This document shows, one piece after another, positions 53,916 through 62,593 of a DNA stretch of 64,000 bases. The translations under genes and the position numbers were made by a program. Below the pieces are notes generated by a model that saw only the letters and a list, made by a program, of their open reading frames with translations, was not told the DNA's origin and searched no databases. The stretch is from Kribbella jiaozuonensis (lineage in GTDB: Bacteria > Actinomycetota > Actinomycetes > Propionibacteriales > Kribbellaceae), in the NCBI RefSeq assembly GCF_005233875.1, contig NZ_SZPZ01000006.1, forward strand, positions 186,001 through 250,000, given 5' to 3'. Within the stretch, counting starts at the first letter, position 1. Every line of letters begins with the position of its first letter.

Positions 53916-55364
53916 TCAACCGCCGAGCTGGAGTTGCTGTGCGGCCTCGTGGGCGTGGTGCGACGCGGTCAGGTCGCCGGCGGCCGCAAGCAGGTCGCCG
54001 TGGTGCCGGTAGCAGGACCCGGCCAGGTCCTTCATCGTCTCGTTGTCGTCGGTGAACGGGATCAGCGCGGTCGCGACCTCCGCGCACCAGCCGCCCAGGT
54101 CGAGCGCCATCTCGGTCCGGCCGGCCTGGTAGTACGCCTCGGACACGTCCAGCAGGAGCTGCGCCCAGATCGGCACATACGTGCTGGTCTCGTACCGCAT
54201 CCGGTGCGACTCGCGCTCCGACGAGATCGCGAACAGGTAGTGCGCCTCGAGCCCCAGCGTCAACGCCGCGTCCGCGTCCTGCGTCAGCAGCGGCCGCACG
54301 AGCTCCGCCAGCTCGGTCGCACGTACGGCGGCCGACTCCGGGTCCGTCCGGCCCGAGACCGTCGCCAGCGTCATCCCCGGCGCCGGCTCGCTCAACGCCA
54401 GCAGCCGGTGGTATTGCTCGTACGGCCCCAGCTTGATCTCCGCGTTCTCCAGCGCAGCGACCAGCGTCAACGGCAGCCCACGGTCCAGCTCCTCGACCAC
54501 CCGGACCGCCGTCTCGCCATCGGTGTCGTACGCCGTCCGCAGGCACGCTTCGCCCTCGAGCCGGCCGATGATGCCGAGGTGCTTCCCCTTCCGGACGAGG
54601 GCGGCGACCAGGGTGCGCATGTCGGTCGTCGAGTCCGAGTCGGCGAGCGTGTCGGCTGTCGTCAGCCCGATCTCGTCCGCCTCGAGCGCGAGGTCGAGTC
54701 GTCCTTCGGCGGCGTGGACGTCGGCCGACACGGCGGTCGCTGTACAGAGGTAGCGCGCGTACGACAATGACTGTGGGCTCTCGTTGATCTGGTCCGCTAG
54801 CTGCAGGAACAGCTGGGTCGCCGCGTCCGCGGATGCCACTGCCAGCGCGGGGTCGCCGTACCGGCGCAGGATCAGGGCGTTCATCGCGAGCACCCGGGCG
54901 AAGTCGGGCTGGTGCTTCAGCCCGTCCGCGCCGCCGACCAGCTGGCCGTACGCGATCACCGCGCCGTCCATCTCCAGTACTGCGGTGGCGCCGTGACCGC
55001 GATGCGCCTGCGTCATCGCGCGCCGGGCGCGGATGTCGGCGAGGAAGCTGGTCGCATCCAGCACGCCGGCATCCTGCAGCTCGGTGTAGCCGAGCTGGGC
55101 CTCGTGCAGCGCGACCAGGGCCTCCTCGTGCCGGCCCGATGCGTTCAGTGAGCCGGCCAGCTCGTACTGGGTCGCGGCCATCAGATGCTTGGCCTCGTAG
55201 TGGTTCGGAGACCCTTCGGCCCGCTCCCTGGCCAGCTCGATGACCCGCTGCTGGTACGGCCCGGCCTCGTCGGCCCGGCCTTCTTCGATCAGCACCTGGG
55301 CTGTCTGCAGCGCTTCGCCGAGCTCGTCCTCAGGGGGCGTCCAGAGCCCCCCGCTGTCCACCAT
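53916..55364 (-). CDS. TPR-repeat protein
   Basis: The 482-residue soluble protein consists of helical repeats, with recognisable TPR-like units at the N-terminus ('AQVLIEEGRADEAGPYQQRV', 'GRHEEALVALHEAQLGYTEL') and near the C-terminus ('YQAGRTEMALDLGGWCAEVA'). It has no enzyme motif and no signal peptide. It probably acts as a scaffold or sensor. It starts 93 bases from the divergent aldehyde dehydrogenase. No partner protein is evident. Confidence 0.78.
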   Translation of the reverse strand: MVDSGGLWTPPEDELGEALQTAQVLIEEGRADEAGPYQQRVIELARERAEGSPNHYEAKHLMAATQYELAGSLNASGRHEEALVALHEAQLGYTELQDAGVLDATSFLADIRARRAMTQAHRGHGATAVLEMDGAVIAYGQLVGGADGLKHQPDFARVLAMNALILRRYGDPALAVASADAATQLFLQLADQINESPQSLSYARYLCTATAVSADVHAAEGRLDLALEADEIGLTTADTLADSDSTTDMRTLVAALVRKGKHLGIIGRLEGEACLRTAYDTDGETAVRVVEELDRGLPLTLVAALENAEIKLGPYEQYHRLLALSEPAPGMTLATVSGRTDPESAAVRATELAELVRPLLTQDADAALTLGLEAHYLFAISSERESHRMRYETSTYVPIWAQLLLDVSEAYYQAGRTEMALDLGGWCAEVATALIPFTDDNETMKDLAGSCYRHHGDLLAAAGDLTASHHAHEAAQQLQLGG

Positions 55365-55456
55365 CTTGACGTTCCACCCCTTCGCAGGCTTCAGCCGCTC
55401 AGCTTAATGGGGATCTGATACTGACACTGTCGATTACCGGCAGGTAGCCTAGGCAG

Positions 55457-57049
55457 ATGAGCGAGCAGACGTCGATTCCCGCGGATCCGGAGCTCGATCC
55501 GACCGCGTCGTACGCGACCGATCAGTCGGTCATCCGCCGGTTGTCGGGGCTGCTGCGGGCGACGGCAGGTACGAGGACGTCGTACGCACCCGCCACCGGG
55601 CAGCCGATCGCGGATCTGCCGGTGTCGAGCGAGGACGACGTGGTCGCGGCGGTCCGGCTGGCCCGGAAGACGCAGCAGAGCTGGCGACGGGTGCCGCTCG
55701 CCGAGCGCGCCGCGATCCTGCTGCGGTACCACGACCTGGTCCTCGACCACCGGCACGAGCTGGTCGACCTGATCATCCGCGAGTCCGGCAAGGCGCGGAA
55801 GCAGGCGTTCGAGGAGCTCGCGCACGTCGCGCTGACCGCTCGGTACTACGGTCGCAAGGCGCAGGAACTGCTCGAGCCGCAGCGCAAGCTCGGCATCTTC
55901 CCGGTGCTGACCCGCGCCGAGGAGCGGTTCGTGCCGAAGGGTGTCGTCGGCATCATCTCGCCCTGGAACTACCCGCTGACGATGGCGATCAGCGACGGGC
56001 TGCCCGCGATCCTGGCCGGCAACACGGTCGTGCACAAGCCGGACAGCCAGACCCCGCTGACCGCACTCCGCGGGATCGAGCTGCTGTACGAAGCCGGCCT
56101 GCCGCGGGAGGCCTGGCTCGCGGTGAATGGTGACGGCCCGACCGTCGGCGGTGCCCTGATCCAGAACGCGGACTACATCTGCTTCACCGGCTCGACCAGG
56201 ACCGGCCGGCTCGTCGCGAAGCAATGCGGCGAGCGGCTGATCGGCTGCAGCCTCGAGCTCGGCGGCAAGAACCCGATGCTCGTACTGCGTGACGCCGACA
56301 TCCACCGTGCCGCCGAAGGCGCCGTACGCGCGTGCTTCGCGAACGCGGGCCAGCTGTGTGTCTCGATGGAGCGGCTGTACGTCGCCGACCAGGTGTACGA
56401 CGCTTTCGTCACGGCCTTCGTCGACCGGGTGAAGAAGCTCCGCCTCTCGGCCGGCAGCGGCTGGGACGTCGACATGGGTTCGCTGATCTCGAAGGCGCAG
56501 CTGGAGACGGTCACCCGCCATGTCGAGGACGCCCGCGCGCAGGGCGCCACGGTGCTGGCCGGAGGCAAGCCGCGACCGGATATCGGGCCGCTGTTCTACG
56601 AGCCGACCGTGCTGTCCGGCGTCACGCCCGCGATGGAGTGCTTCGACAACGAGACCTTCGGGCCGGTCGTCTCGATCTACCGGTTCTCCGACGAGTCCGA
56701 GGCGATCCAGCGCGCGAACGAGGGCGAGTACGGCCTGAACGCGAGCGTCTGGACCCGCGACGGCCGCCGTGGTCGCGCGGTCGCCGCGCAGCTGATGGCC
56801 GGCACGGTCAACGTCAACGAGGGGTACGGCGCGACGTTCGGCTCGATCGACACACCGATGGGCGGCATGCGGTCGTCCGGCCTCGGCCGCCGCCAGGGCG
56901 TCGAAGGCATCCGCCGGTACGTCGAACCGCAGGCGATCGCCACCCAACGACTGATCCCGATCGCAGCCTCGCACGGCCTGTCCGACGAGAAGTTCGCCGA
57001 GCTGATGACCGGCGCGCTCCGGGTGCTGAAGAAGATCGGCCGCCCGTGA
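55457..57049 (+). CDS. gabD2: NAD(P)-dependent succinate-semialdehyde dehydrogenase
   Basis: The 530-residue aldehyde dehydrogenase has 'ISPWNYPLTMAISDGLPA', 'FTGSTRTGR', the catalytic Glu in 'LELGGKNPM' and the catalytic Cys in 'NAGQLCVSMERLYV'. Its sequence style and C-terminal extension resemble mycobacterial GabD2, which oxidises succinate semialdehyde to succinate. It ends by overlapping the GMC gene start (GTGA), so both are coupled. Substrate assignment rests on family resemblance. Confidence 0.87.
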   Translation: MSEQTSIPADPELDPTASYATDQSVIRRLSGLLRATAGTRTSYAPATGQPIADLPVSSEDDVVAAVRLARKTQQSWRRVPLAERAAILLRYHDLVLDHRHELVDLIIRESGKARKQAFEELAHVALTARYYGRKAQELLEPQRKLGIFPVLTRAEERFVPKGVVGIISPWNYPLTMAISDGLPAILAGNTVVHKPDSQTPLTALRGIELLYEAGLPREAWLAVNGDGPTVGGALIQNADYICFTGSTRTGRLVAKQCGERLIGCSLELGGKNPMLVLRDADIHRAAEGAVRACFANAGQLCVSMERLYVADQVYDAFVTAFVDRVKKLRLSAGSGWDVDMGSLISKAQLETVTRHVEDARAQGATVLAGGKPRPDIGPLFYEPTVLSGVTPAMECFDNETFGPVVSIYRFSDESEAIQRANEGEYGLNASVWTRDGRRGRAVAAQLMAGTVNVNEGYGATFGSIDTPMGGMRSSGLGRRQGVEGIRRYVEPQAIATQRLIPIAASHGLSDEKFAELMTGALRVLKKIGRP

Positions 57050-58746
57050 GTTTCGACTACGACGTCGTCATCGTCGGGTCCGGCTTCGGTGGGTCGGTGT
57101 CGGCGCTGCGGTTGACCGAGAAGGGCTACCGGGTCGCCGTACTCGAAGCCGGTGCGCGGTTCGAGGACACTACGTTCGCGAAGAACTCGTGGGACACCAA
57201 GCGGTTTCTGTTCGCGCCGAAGCTCGGCATGTACGGCATCCAGCGGATCAGCGCGCTGCGCGACGTGATCATCCTGTCCGGCGCCGGGGTCGGCGGCGGC
57301 AGCCTCGTCTACGCGAACACGCTGTACGAACCGCTGCCCGCGTTCTACGCCGACCGCCAGTGGGCGCACATCACCGACTGGAAGTCCGAGCTCGCGCCGT
57401 ACTACGACCAGGCGAAGCGGATGCTCGGCGTCACGACGTACCCGGGCTTCACGCCCGCGGACAAGGTGATGAAGCAGGTCGCCGACGATCTGGGCGTGGG
57501 GGACACGTTCCACCCGACGCCGGTCGGCGTGTTCTTCGGTGAGGCGGGTGTCGAGGTCGACGACCCGTACTTCGGGGGCGCAGGCCCGCGTCGTACCGGC
57601 TGCATCGACTGCGGCGAGTGCATGACCGGCTGCCGCCACAACGCGAAGAACACGCTGACGAAGAACTACCTCTACCTGGCCGAGAAGTCCGGCGCGGAGG
57701 TCTACTCGCTGACCACCGTGACCTCGGTCGAGCCGCTGGCCGGCGGCGGGTACGCCGTTGACACCCGCCGTACCTCCAACAAGAAGCTCACCCGGCGCTT
57801 CACCGCGCAGCAAGTGATCTTCGCCGCGTCGGCTCTCGGTACGGCGAAGCTGCTGCACCGGCTGCGCGACGAGGGAAAGCTTCGCCAGCTGTCCGACCGG
57901 CTCGGCGTGCTGACCCGGACCAACTCGGAGTCGTTGCTCGGCGCGATCTCGAAGGACCGCGACGTCGACTACAGCCGCGGGGTCGCGATCACGTCGTCGT
58001 TCCATCCGGACGACATCACCCACATCGAGCCGGTCCGGTACGGCAAGGGCAGCAACGTGATGTCGCTGCTGCAGACCGTGCTGACCGACGGCGACGGGGA
58101 CAAGCCGCGCTGGCGGACCTGGCTGCGGGAGCTCGGCGTACAGCGGAGGAACATCCGCAAGTTGTACGACCTCAAGCACTGGTCCGAGCGGACCGTGATC
58201 GCGCTGGTGATGCAGACCGCGGACAACTCGATCACGACGTACGGCAAGCGGGACCGGCTCGGCCGCTGGCGGCTGACGTCCAAGCAGGGCCACGGCGCCC
58301 CGAACCCGTCCTGGATCCCGGTCGCGAACCAGGTGGTCCGGCGGATGGCGAAGCTGATGAACGGTACGCCGGGCGGCACGATCGGCGAGCCGTTCAACGT
58401 GCCGATGACCGCACACTTCATCGGCGGCTGCGCGATCGGCGACTCGGCCGAGACCGGCGTGGTCGACCCGTACCACCGGGTCTACGGGTACGACGGTCTG
58501 CACATCGTCGACGGCTCGACGATCTCCGCGAACCTCGGCGTGAACCCGTCGCTGACGATCACCGCCCAGGCCGAGCGCGCATTGTCGTTCTGGCCGAACA
58601 AGGGCGGCGACGACCCGCGGCCGGCGATCGGTACGGCGTACCAGCGGGTGCAACCGGTGAAGCCGTCGAACCCGGTCGTCCCGGATGACGCACCCGGTGC
58701 GCTCCGGCTCCCGATCTTCCCGAAACAGTCCGTGACGAAGCCGTAA
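57046..58746 (+). CDS. GMC-family FAD oxidoreductase, ChoD-like
   Basis: The 566-residue flavoenzyme begins with the FAD loop 'VVIVGSGFGGSVSALRL' and ends with 'GGCAIG' and 'NLGVNPSLTITAQAERA', which contain the catalytic His and Asn. It resembles mycobacterial ChoD-like proteins, whose cholesterol-oxidase activity is doubtful. A four-cysteine motif C186-x2-C189-x2-C192-x3-C196 lies in the middle. GTG at 57046 sits in the gabD2 stop codon. The guaB-guaB3-GMC order matches mycobacteria. A bidirectional terminator follows. Confidence 0.9.
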   Translation: MSFDYDVVIVGSGFGGSVSALRLTEKGYRVAVLEAGARFEDTTFAKNSWDTKRFLFAPKLGMYGIQRISALRDVIILSGAGVGGGSLVYANTLYEPLPAFYADRQWAHITDWKSELAPYYDQAKRMLGVTTYPGFTPADKVMKQVADDLGVGDTFHPTPVGVFFGEAGVEVDDPYFGGAGPRRTGCIDCGECMTGCRHNAKNTLTKNYLYLAEKSGAEVYSLTTVTSVEPLAGGGYAVDTRRTSNKKLTRRFTAQQVIFAASALGTAKLLHRLRDEGKLRQLSDRLGVLTRTNSESLLGAISKDRDVDYSRGVAITSSFHPDDITHIEPVRYGKGSNVMSLLQTVLTDGDGDKPRWRTWLRELGVQRRNIRKLYDLKHWSERTVIALVMQTADNSITTYGKRDRLGRWRLTSKQGHGAPNPSWIPVANQVVRRMAKLMNGTPGGTIGEPFNVPMTAHFIGGCAIGDSAETGVVDPYHRVYGYDGLHIVDGSTISANLGVNPSLTITAQAERALSFWPNKGGDDPRPAIGTAYQRVQPVKPSNPVVPDDAPGALRLPIFPKQSVTKP

Positions 58747-58775
58747 CAAAACTGCGAGGAATACCTCAAAGGCAA

Positions 58776-59100
58776 ATGAAAAAACCTCAGCAGTAACTTT
58801 GCTGAGGTTTTGGAAAAGCTTCAGAAAAGGGAGCAGGTCCCTCGGGAACGTTTCCGCCCAAATCGTTTCCCGAGGGACCCACTCAAGCCGGGGTGAGGCG
58901 CCCGGCGCTTTGGGATCGGGTCACCAACCATGGCTGGCGACCCGAGCTCTTGGTTACTACCTTACATCCGATTCCCAGCGCTTCGAGGCCTTGTGACCAC
59001 TCTGCGTGCTGATCGTAATGATCAGCTTTTGTTGCTCCTGGTAATCAGGTGGCGGTCTTCCTTGCGGTAACCGCCTTCGTACACATCAACGAGCCCATCT
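58776..59100 (-). ncRNA. Candidate structured small RNA (unidentified), minus strand
   Basis: The 522 bases between the GMC gene and bioB contain no convincing gene but many hairpins. On the minus strand these are, in order: a 6-bp stem (59075-59051), GTAAT-type loop hairpins (59049-59037 and 59026-59008), a 13-bp stem (58945-58916), a bulged stem near 58911-58885, a 13-bp stem (58879-58836) and the terminator. Two positions in the 58916-58945 stem are G-U pairs on the minus strand but A-C mismatches on the plus strand, which favours minus-strand transcription. It does not match tmRNA, RNase P or SRP RNA that I can recall; a 6S-like/Ms1-type RNA is one possibility. Confidence 0.55.
58781..58811. 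terminator. Bidirectional intrinsic terminator
   Basis: A 12-bp stem (AAAACCTCAGCA and its complement) with a 7-base loop is flanked by A-runs on the left and T's on the right. It gives TTTT on the plus strand and a longer T-run on the minus strand. It can end the GMC transcript and also a minus-strand transcript from the structured region to its right. Confidence 0.9.
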
Positions 59101-59268
59101 ACGGGGGGTTACGAGGTTCCGCAGAAATATCCAGATTCTTTTCCGGGGAGTGCGGAGAGTGGTCGTGAGGCACTTCGGTTCGAGGTGTTGCACGTGACGC
59201 CCGCCGCAGAACCGGCGTACCCGTCTGACCTACTCTGAGCCGACCGTTCTGATGAGGCAGGAGAAGGT

Positions 59269-60264
59269 ATGAGCGACATCCTGGACGTGGCACGTGAGCA
59301 GGTTCTGGAGCAGGGCACGGGGCTGAGCCAGGAGCAGTTGGTCGAGGTTCTCAACGTTCCCGACGACCGGCTGCCCGAACTGCTCGCGCTCGCGCACGAC
59401 GTCCGGGTGAAGTGGTGCGGCGAGGAGGTCGAGGTCGAGGGGATCATCTCGCTCAAGACCGGCGGCTGCCCCGAGGACTGCCACTTCTGCTCCCAGTCCG
59501 GTCAGTTCACCTCGCCGGTCCGGTCGGTCTGGCTGAACATCCCCGAGCTGGTCGAGGCCGCCAAGGAGACCGCGAAGACCGGCGCGACCGAGTTCTGCAT
59601 CGTCGCCGCGGTGCGCGGACCGGACCAGCGGCTGATGAGCCAGGTGAAGGCCGGCATCGAGGCGATCAACGCCGAGGTCGACATCAACATCGCCTGCTCG
59701 CTCGGCATGCTCACCCAGGAGCAGGTCGACGAGCTGAAGTCCTGGGGCGTGCACCGGTACAACCACAACCTCGAGTCGGCCCGGTCGTACTTCGGCGACG
59801 TCGTCACCACACACTCGTTCGAGGAGCGCTGGGAGACCTGCCTGATGATCCGCGACTCGGGCATGGAGCTGTGCTGCGGCGGACTGGTCGGGATGGGCGA
59901 GACGCTCGACCAGCGTGCCGAGCTGGCCGCCCAGCTGGCCGAGCTCGACCCGCACGAGGTGCCGCTGAACTTCCTCAACCCCCGGCCCGGTACGCCGTTC
60001 GGCGACATGGAGGTCATGGACGGCAAGGACGCGCTGCGGACCATCGCCGCGTTCCGGCTCGCGATGCCGCGCACGGTCCTGCGGTACGCCGGTGGCCGCG
60101 AGCTGACCCTCGGCGATCTGGGTACGCGGGAGGGGCTGCTCGGCGGGATCAGCGCCGTGATCGTCGGCAACTACCTGACCACCCTGGGCCGCCCGGCGAC
60201 GGCCGACCTCGACCTGCTCACCGAGCTGAAGATGCCGGTGAAAGAGCTGCAGAAGACGTTGTGA
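59269..60264 (+). CDS. bioB: Biotin synthase
   Basis: BioB is a radical-SAM enzyme that inserts sulfur into dethiobiotin. The 331-residue protein has the cluster motif Cys67-x3-Cys71-x2-Cys74 ('CPEDCHFCSQS') and family segments 'NHNLESARSYF' and 'NPRPGTPFG'. AGGAGAAGG precedes the ATG. It overlaps bsaP by four bases (GTGA). The beginning of bioA lies 3.4 kb downstream on the same strand, so biotin genes are loosely grouped here. Confidence 0.96.
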   Translation: MSDILDVAREQVLEQGTGLSQEQLVEVLNVPDDRLPELLALAHDVRVKWCGEEVEVEGIISLKTGGCPEDCHFCSQSGQFTSPVRSVWLNIPELVEAAKETAKTGATEFCIVAAVRGPDQRLMSQVKAGIEAINAEVDINIACSLGMLTQEQVDELKSWGVHRYNHNLESARSYFGDVVTTHSFEERWETCLMIRDSGMELCCGGLVGMGETLDQRAELAAQLAELDPHEVPLNFLNPRPGTPFGDMEVMDGKDALRTIAAFRLAMPRTVLRYAGGRELTLGDLGTREGLLGGISAVIVGNYLTTLGRPATADLDLLTELKMPVKELQKTL

Positions 60265-60449
60265 CCGAGGTGTACTGCGGCCGCTGCGGCCTGGAGCTGA
60301 CCGCCGGTGGGCACGACGACTGCGGCTGGGCGCTCGCGTTGGAGCCGCCGCGGTACTGCGCTGAGTGCCGCCGCCGGATGGTCGTCCAGGTCCACCCGAT
60401 GGGCTGGTCGGCGCGCTGCTCGGTCCACGGTGAACTGACCTCGGGCTGA
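60261..60449 (+). CDS. bsaP: Biotin synthase auxiliary protein BsaP
   Basis: The 62-residue protein is rich in cysteines: Cys6-x2-Cys9, Cys21, Cys33-x2-Cys36 and Cys53. It matches the small iron-sulfur protein encoded directly after bioB in actinobacteria, which BioB needs for activity. GTG at 60261 overlaps the bioB stop codon, giving tight coupling. No other small gene of this pattern is known to me at this position. Confidence 0.88.
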   Translation: MTEVYCGRCGLELTAGGHDDCGWALALEPPRYCAECRRRMVVQVHPMGWSARCSVHGELTSG

Positions 60450-60469
60450 GCCCGGCTAGGCTGGTGGGC

Positions 60470-61624
60470 ATGCCCGACGCCGTCCCTCGCCTGCTGGTCG
60501 CTCTGTACGGGCCGACCTCGGCCGGCAAGACCGCGGTGTCGGTCGACCTGTGTCTGCGGATCCAGGACGAGCTCGGGCTGCCGACGATGGTCGTCTCCGC
60601 CGACTCGCGGCAGGTCTATCGGTACATGGACATCGGCACCAGCAAGACCACGCCCGAAGAGATGCGCGGCATCCCGCACACGATGATCGACGTCACCGAG
60701 CCGGTGCGGAAGCTCGAGCTGGAGACGTTCGTCTCACAGGCGCGCGGGCACATGGAGGAGACCTGGTCGTCCGGCGGCGTGCCGGTGATCGTCGGCGGTA
60801 CGAGTGTCTATGTCCGCTCGCTGCTGGAGGGCTGGGAGGTGGACGCGGTCGCCGAGGCGCGGAACGCGATCCGCCGCGACTTCCCGCGCAGCATGGCCGA
60901 GGACGCGTACGCCGTACTCACCCGGCTCGACCCGAAGGGCGCCGGGAAGATCCACGAGAACAACTACGACGCGATCGTGAACGCACTGGCACGGGCCATG
61001 GGCAACGATCCGGAACGGGCGGTCGCGCCGGCTACCCGGCAGGTCGTGTTGTCGGTCGATCGGTCCGCGAGCGAGATCGATGAGCGGGTTGCGGCGACGT
61101 ACGACCGTCAGGTCGAGCTCGGACTGCGCGACGAGGTGCTCGGGTTGGACGAGCGGTACGACGTGATGTCGCAGTACCGGCGGTTGGGGCAGAAGTCGCC
61201 CAACCAGGTCGTCCACACGCACGGGTACACCGAGTGGTTCGACGTGGCGCTCGATCGGGGTAAGGCGGTCGAGAACCTGAACGACGCGGATCGCGACGAG
61301 GTCCGGAGCCGGGTCGTCGAGCGCATCCAGACCCACACCCGCCGGCAGCGCGCGGCCATCCCCAAACTGACCGGCGTCCGCCCGGCCCGCAACGCCAACG
61401 ACGCCTTCAACGCGGTCAAGTCCGCCCTCGAAGCCCCGGCCGCACGGTCTACGCCAAGCAAGCCCGGCGGCTCCGGCAAGTCGGGTGCCGCACGCCGCAG
61501 CTCGGGCGACACCGCCGGCAAATCCGGCGGTGCCGCCGGCAGCGGTGGCAAGCACGGCGGTGGTAGATCGGGTCGCGGCGGCCAGGCCGGACGGCCCTCC
61601 AACCGCGGCTCCCGGCGCCGCTGA
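60470..61624 (+). CDS. MiaA-like tRNA isopentenyltransferase family protein with basic C-terminal tail
   Basis: The 384-residue protein has the isopentenyltransferase P-loop 'GPTSAGKT' (14-21), 'SADSRQVYRYMDIGTSKTT', 'PVIVGGTSVYVRSLLEG' and 'DPKGAGKIHENNYDAIVNAL', which align with MiaA. In MiaA the 'NDR' of the last segment is 'NNY' here. The final ~80 residues are Gly/Ser/Lys/Arg-rich and disordered. A normal MiaA is about 300 residues and is usually encoded elsewhere in actinobacteria, so this may be a paralogue with a different nucleotide or RNA target. ATG at 60470 is preferred over GTG at 60464. Confidence 0.8.
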   Translation: MPDAVPRLLVALYGPTSAGKTAVSVDLCLRIQDELGLPTMVVSADSRQVYRYMDIGTSKTTPEEMRGIPHTMIDVTEPVRKLELETFVSQARGHMEETWSSGGVPVIVGGTSVYVRSLLEGWEVDAVAEARNAIRRDFPRSMAEDAYAVLTRLDPKGAGKIHENNYDAIVNALARAMGNDPERAVAPATRQVVLSVDRSASEIDERVAATYDRQVELGLRDEVLGLDERYDVMSQYRRLGQKSPNQVVHTHGYTEWFDVALDRGKAVENLNDADRDEVRSRVVERIQTHTRRQRAAIPKLTGVRPARNANDAFNAVKSALEAPAARSTPSKPGGSGKSGAARRSSGDTAGKSGGAAGSGGKHGGGRSGRGGQAGRPSNRGSRRR

Positions 61625-61633
61625 CAACAGCAA

Positions 61634-61665
61634 GCCGGGGCAGACCGCACCGCGATCGCCCCGGC
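61634..61665. terminator. Hairpin between convergent genes
   Basis: An 8-bp GC stem with a 16-base loop lies ten bases after the MiaA-like gene and before the convergent small basic gene. It could terminate transcription from either side, but has no T-tract. Confidence 0.45.
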
Positions 61666-61709
61666 CACCGCGACCGTCCTTGCCGGACGGCCCGCAGCAT
61701 CAGCCGCTG

Positions 61710-61955
61710 TTAGCGGCCGTTGCCCTTCTTCTTCTCGGCTTTCTTGGCTGCGGCTGCAGCCCGGCCGTTGGCGGTGTTCGGGTTGAGCTTCACCCGGCCG
61801 GCCTTGTGCGCCTTTCGGCCACCCTGGTCCTTCTGGCGCCGGGTCTGGCCTTCCTGGTGCGTCTGCTCGGTGGACGGACGCGCTCCCGAGGTGTGCTCGG
61901 CCTCGTTCTTCTTCTTGCCGTTGCTGTTGTTGTTGTTTGACCTACCGAAAGCCAT
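61710..61955 (-). CDS. Small basic low-complexity protein
   Basis: The 81-residue protein is rich in Lys, Arg, Asn, Gln and Ala and ends in an Ala/Lys-rich stretch. It looks disordered and could bind nucleic acid. It begins 'MAFGRSNNNN'. The ATG at 61955 is chosen; the longer form to 62111 is less convincing. No family is recognised. It converges with the MiaA-like gene and diverges from the acidic-protein gene. Confidence 0.55.
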   Translation of the reverse strand: MAFGRSNNNNSNGKKKNEAEHTSGARPSTEQTHQEGQTRRQKDQGGRKAHKAGRVKLNPNTANGRAAAAAKKAEKKKGNGR

Positions 61956-62174
61956 GACTGTCCCATCCGTGCGAGCCGCGCCCACCGCGGCTTTCCGATG
62001 CTTGAGGTTGCGTTCAAGCTGACGTGGTTTGCGAAGAAGCAGACGCTGCGATCGGGTAGCCGGTTCCCTTCCCGTCGCAGCGTTGGAAACATAACTGCGC
62101 CAGGGGTTCATCTGTCGTTCAGCGCGGTGTGCTCCGGTGCCGGCGTGACCCGGACGATCAGCTAAAGTCCACGT

Positions 62175-62591
62175 GTGGTTAACGTCGCCGCCGTCAACGT
62201 GCTCACCGAGCTCGGTACGGCGAGGTGGTCGGCGCCGGATGCGATGGCGTTCGAGATCGCGCAGGAGGGTGTGCGGCAGGCGATCGGCTTCTATGCCAGG
62301 CCGATCACGGCCGAGGACGTCGCGGCCGATCCCGAGGTCGCGACGAGCCGGCGGACCGAACAGCAGGCCTGGGCGGCGCGCGGGCTGGAGCTCACCCCGC
62401 TGGACACGCGAGCGATCAAGCGGATCCGCAAAGAGGCCGACGACCTGCTCATCATCGACGACGAAGACGAAGACGATGATGACGACGTCGATGACGAAGC
62501 CGACGAAGCCGACGACGACGGTGCGGACGACGACCTCGTCGACGAGGACGAGAGTGACGAAGACGAGGACGACGACGGGACACTGGAGTAG
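62175..62591 (+). CDS. Small protein with very acidic C-terminus, partner of zeta-like protein
   Basis: The 138-residue protein has an ordered N-terminal part (about 1-95) and a C-terminal tail made almost only of Asp and Glu (about 95-138). The start is GTG at 62175. It lies two bases before the zeta-like gene and is certainly co-transcribed. It is not a known epsilon or PezA-type antitoxin. The tail could mimic DNA or mask a basic surface of its partner. Function unknown. Confidence 0.75.
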   Translation: MVNVAAVNVLTELGTARWSAPDAMAFEIAQEGVRQAIGFYARPITAEDVAADPEVATSRRTEQQAWAARGLELTPLDTRAIKRIRKEADDLLIIDDEDEDDDDDVDDEADEADDDGADDDLVDEDESDEDEDDDGTLE

Positions 62592-62593
62592 TC

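Noticed and set aside
58799..58996. Plus-strand 65-residue open frame in the structured region before bioB
   Set aside because: It runs straight through strong hairpins and has no ribosome site or family resemblance.
59022..59084. Minus-strand 20-codon open frame (GTG start) inside the candidate small RNA
   Set aside because: The codons look plausible but it lies exactly over three hairpins and has no clear ribosome site; kept only as a possible leader peptide.
61485..61940. Plus-strand open frame after the MiaA-like gene
   Set aside because: Hydrophobic low-complexity shadow overlapping the MiaA-like tail and the opposite small basic gene, with no start signal.
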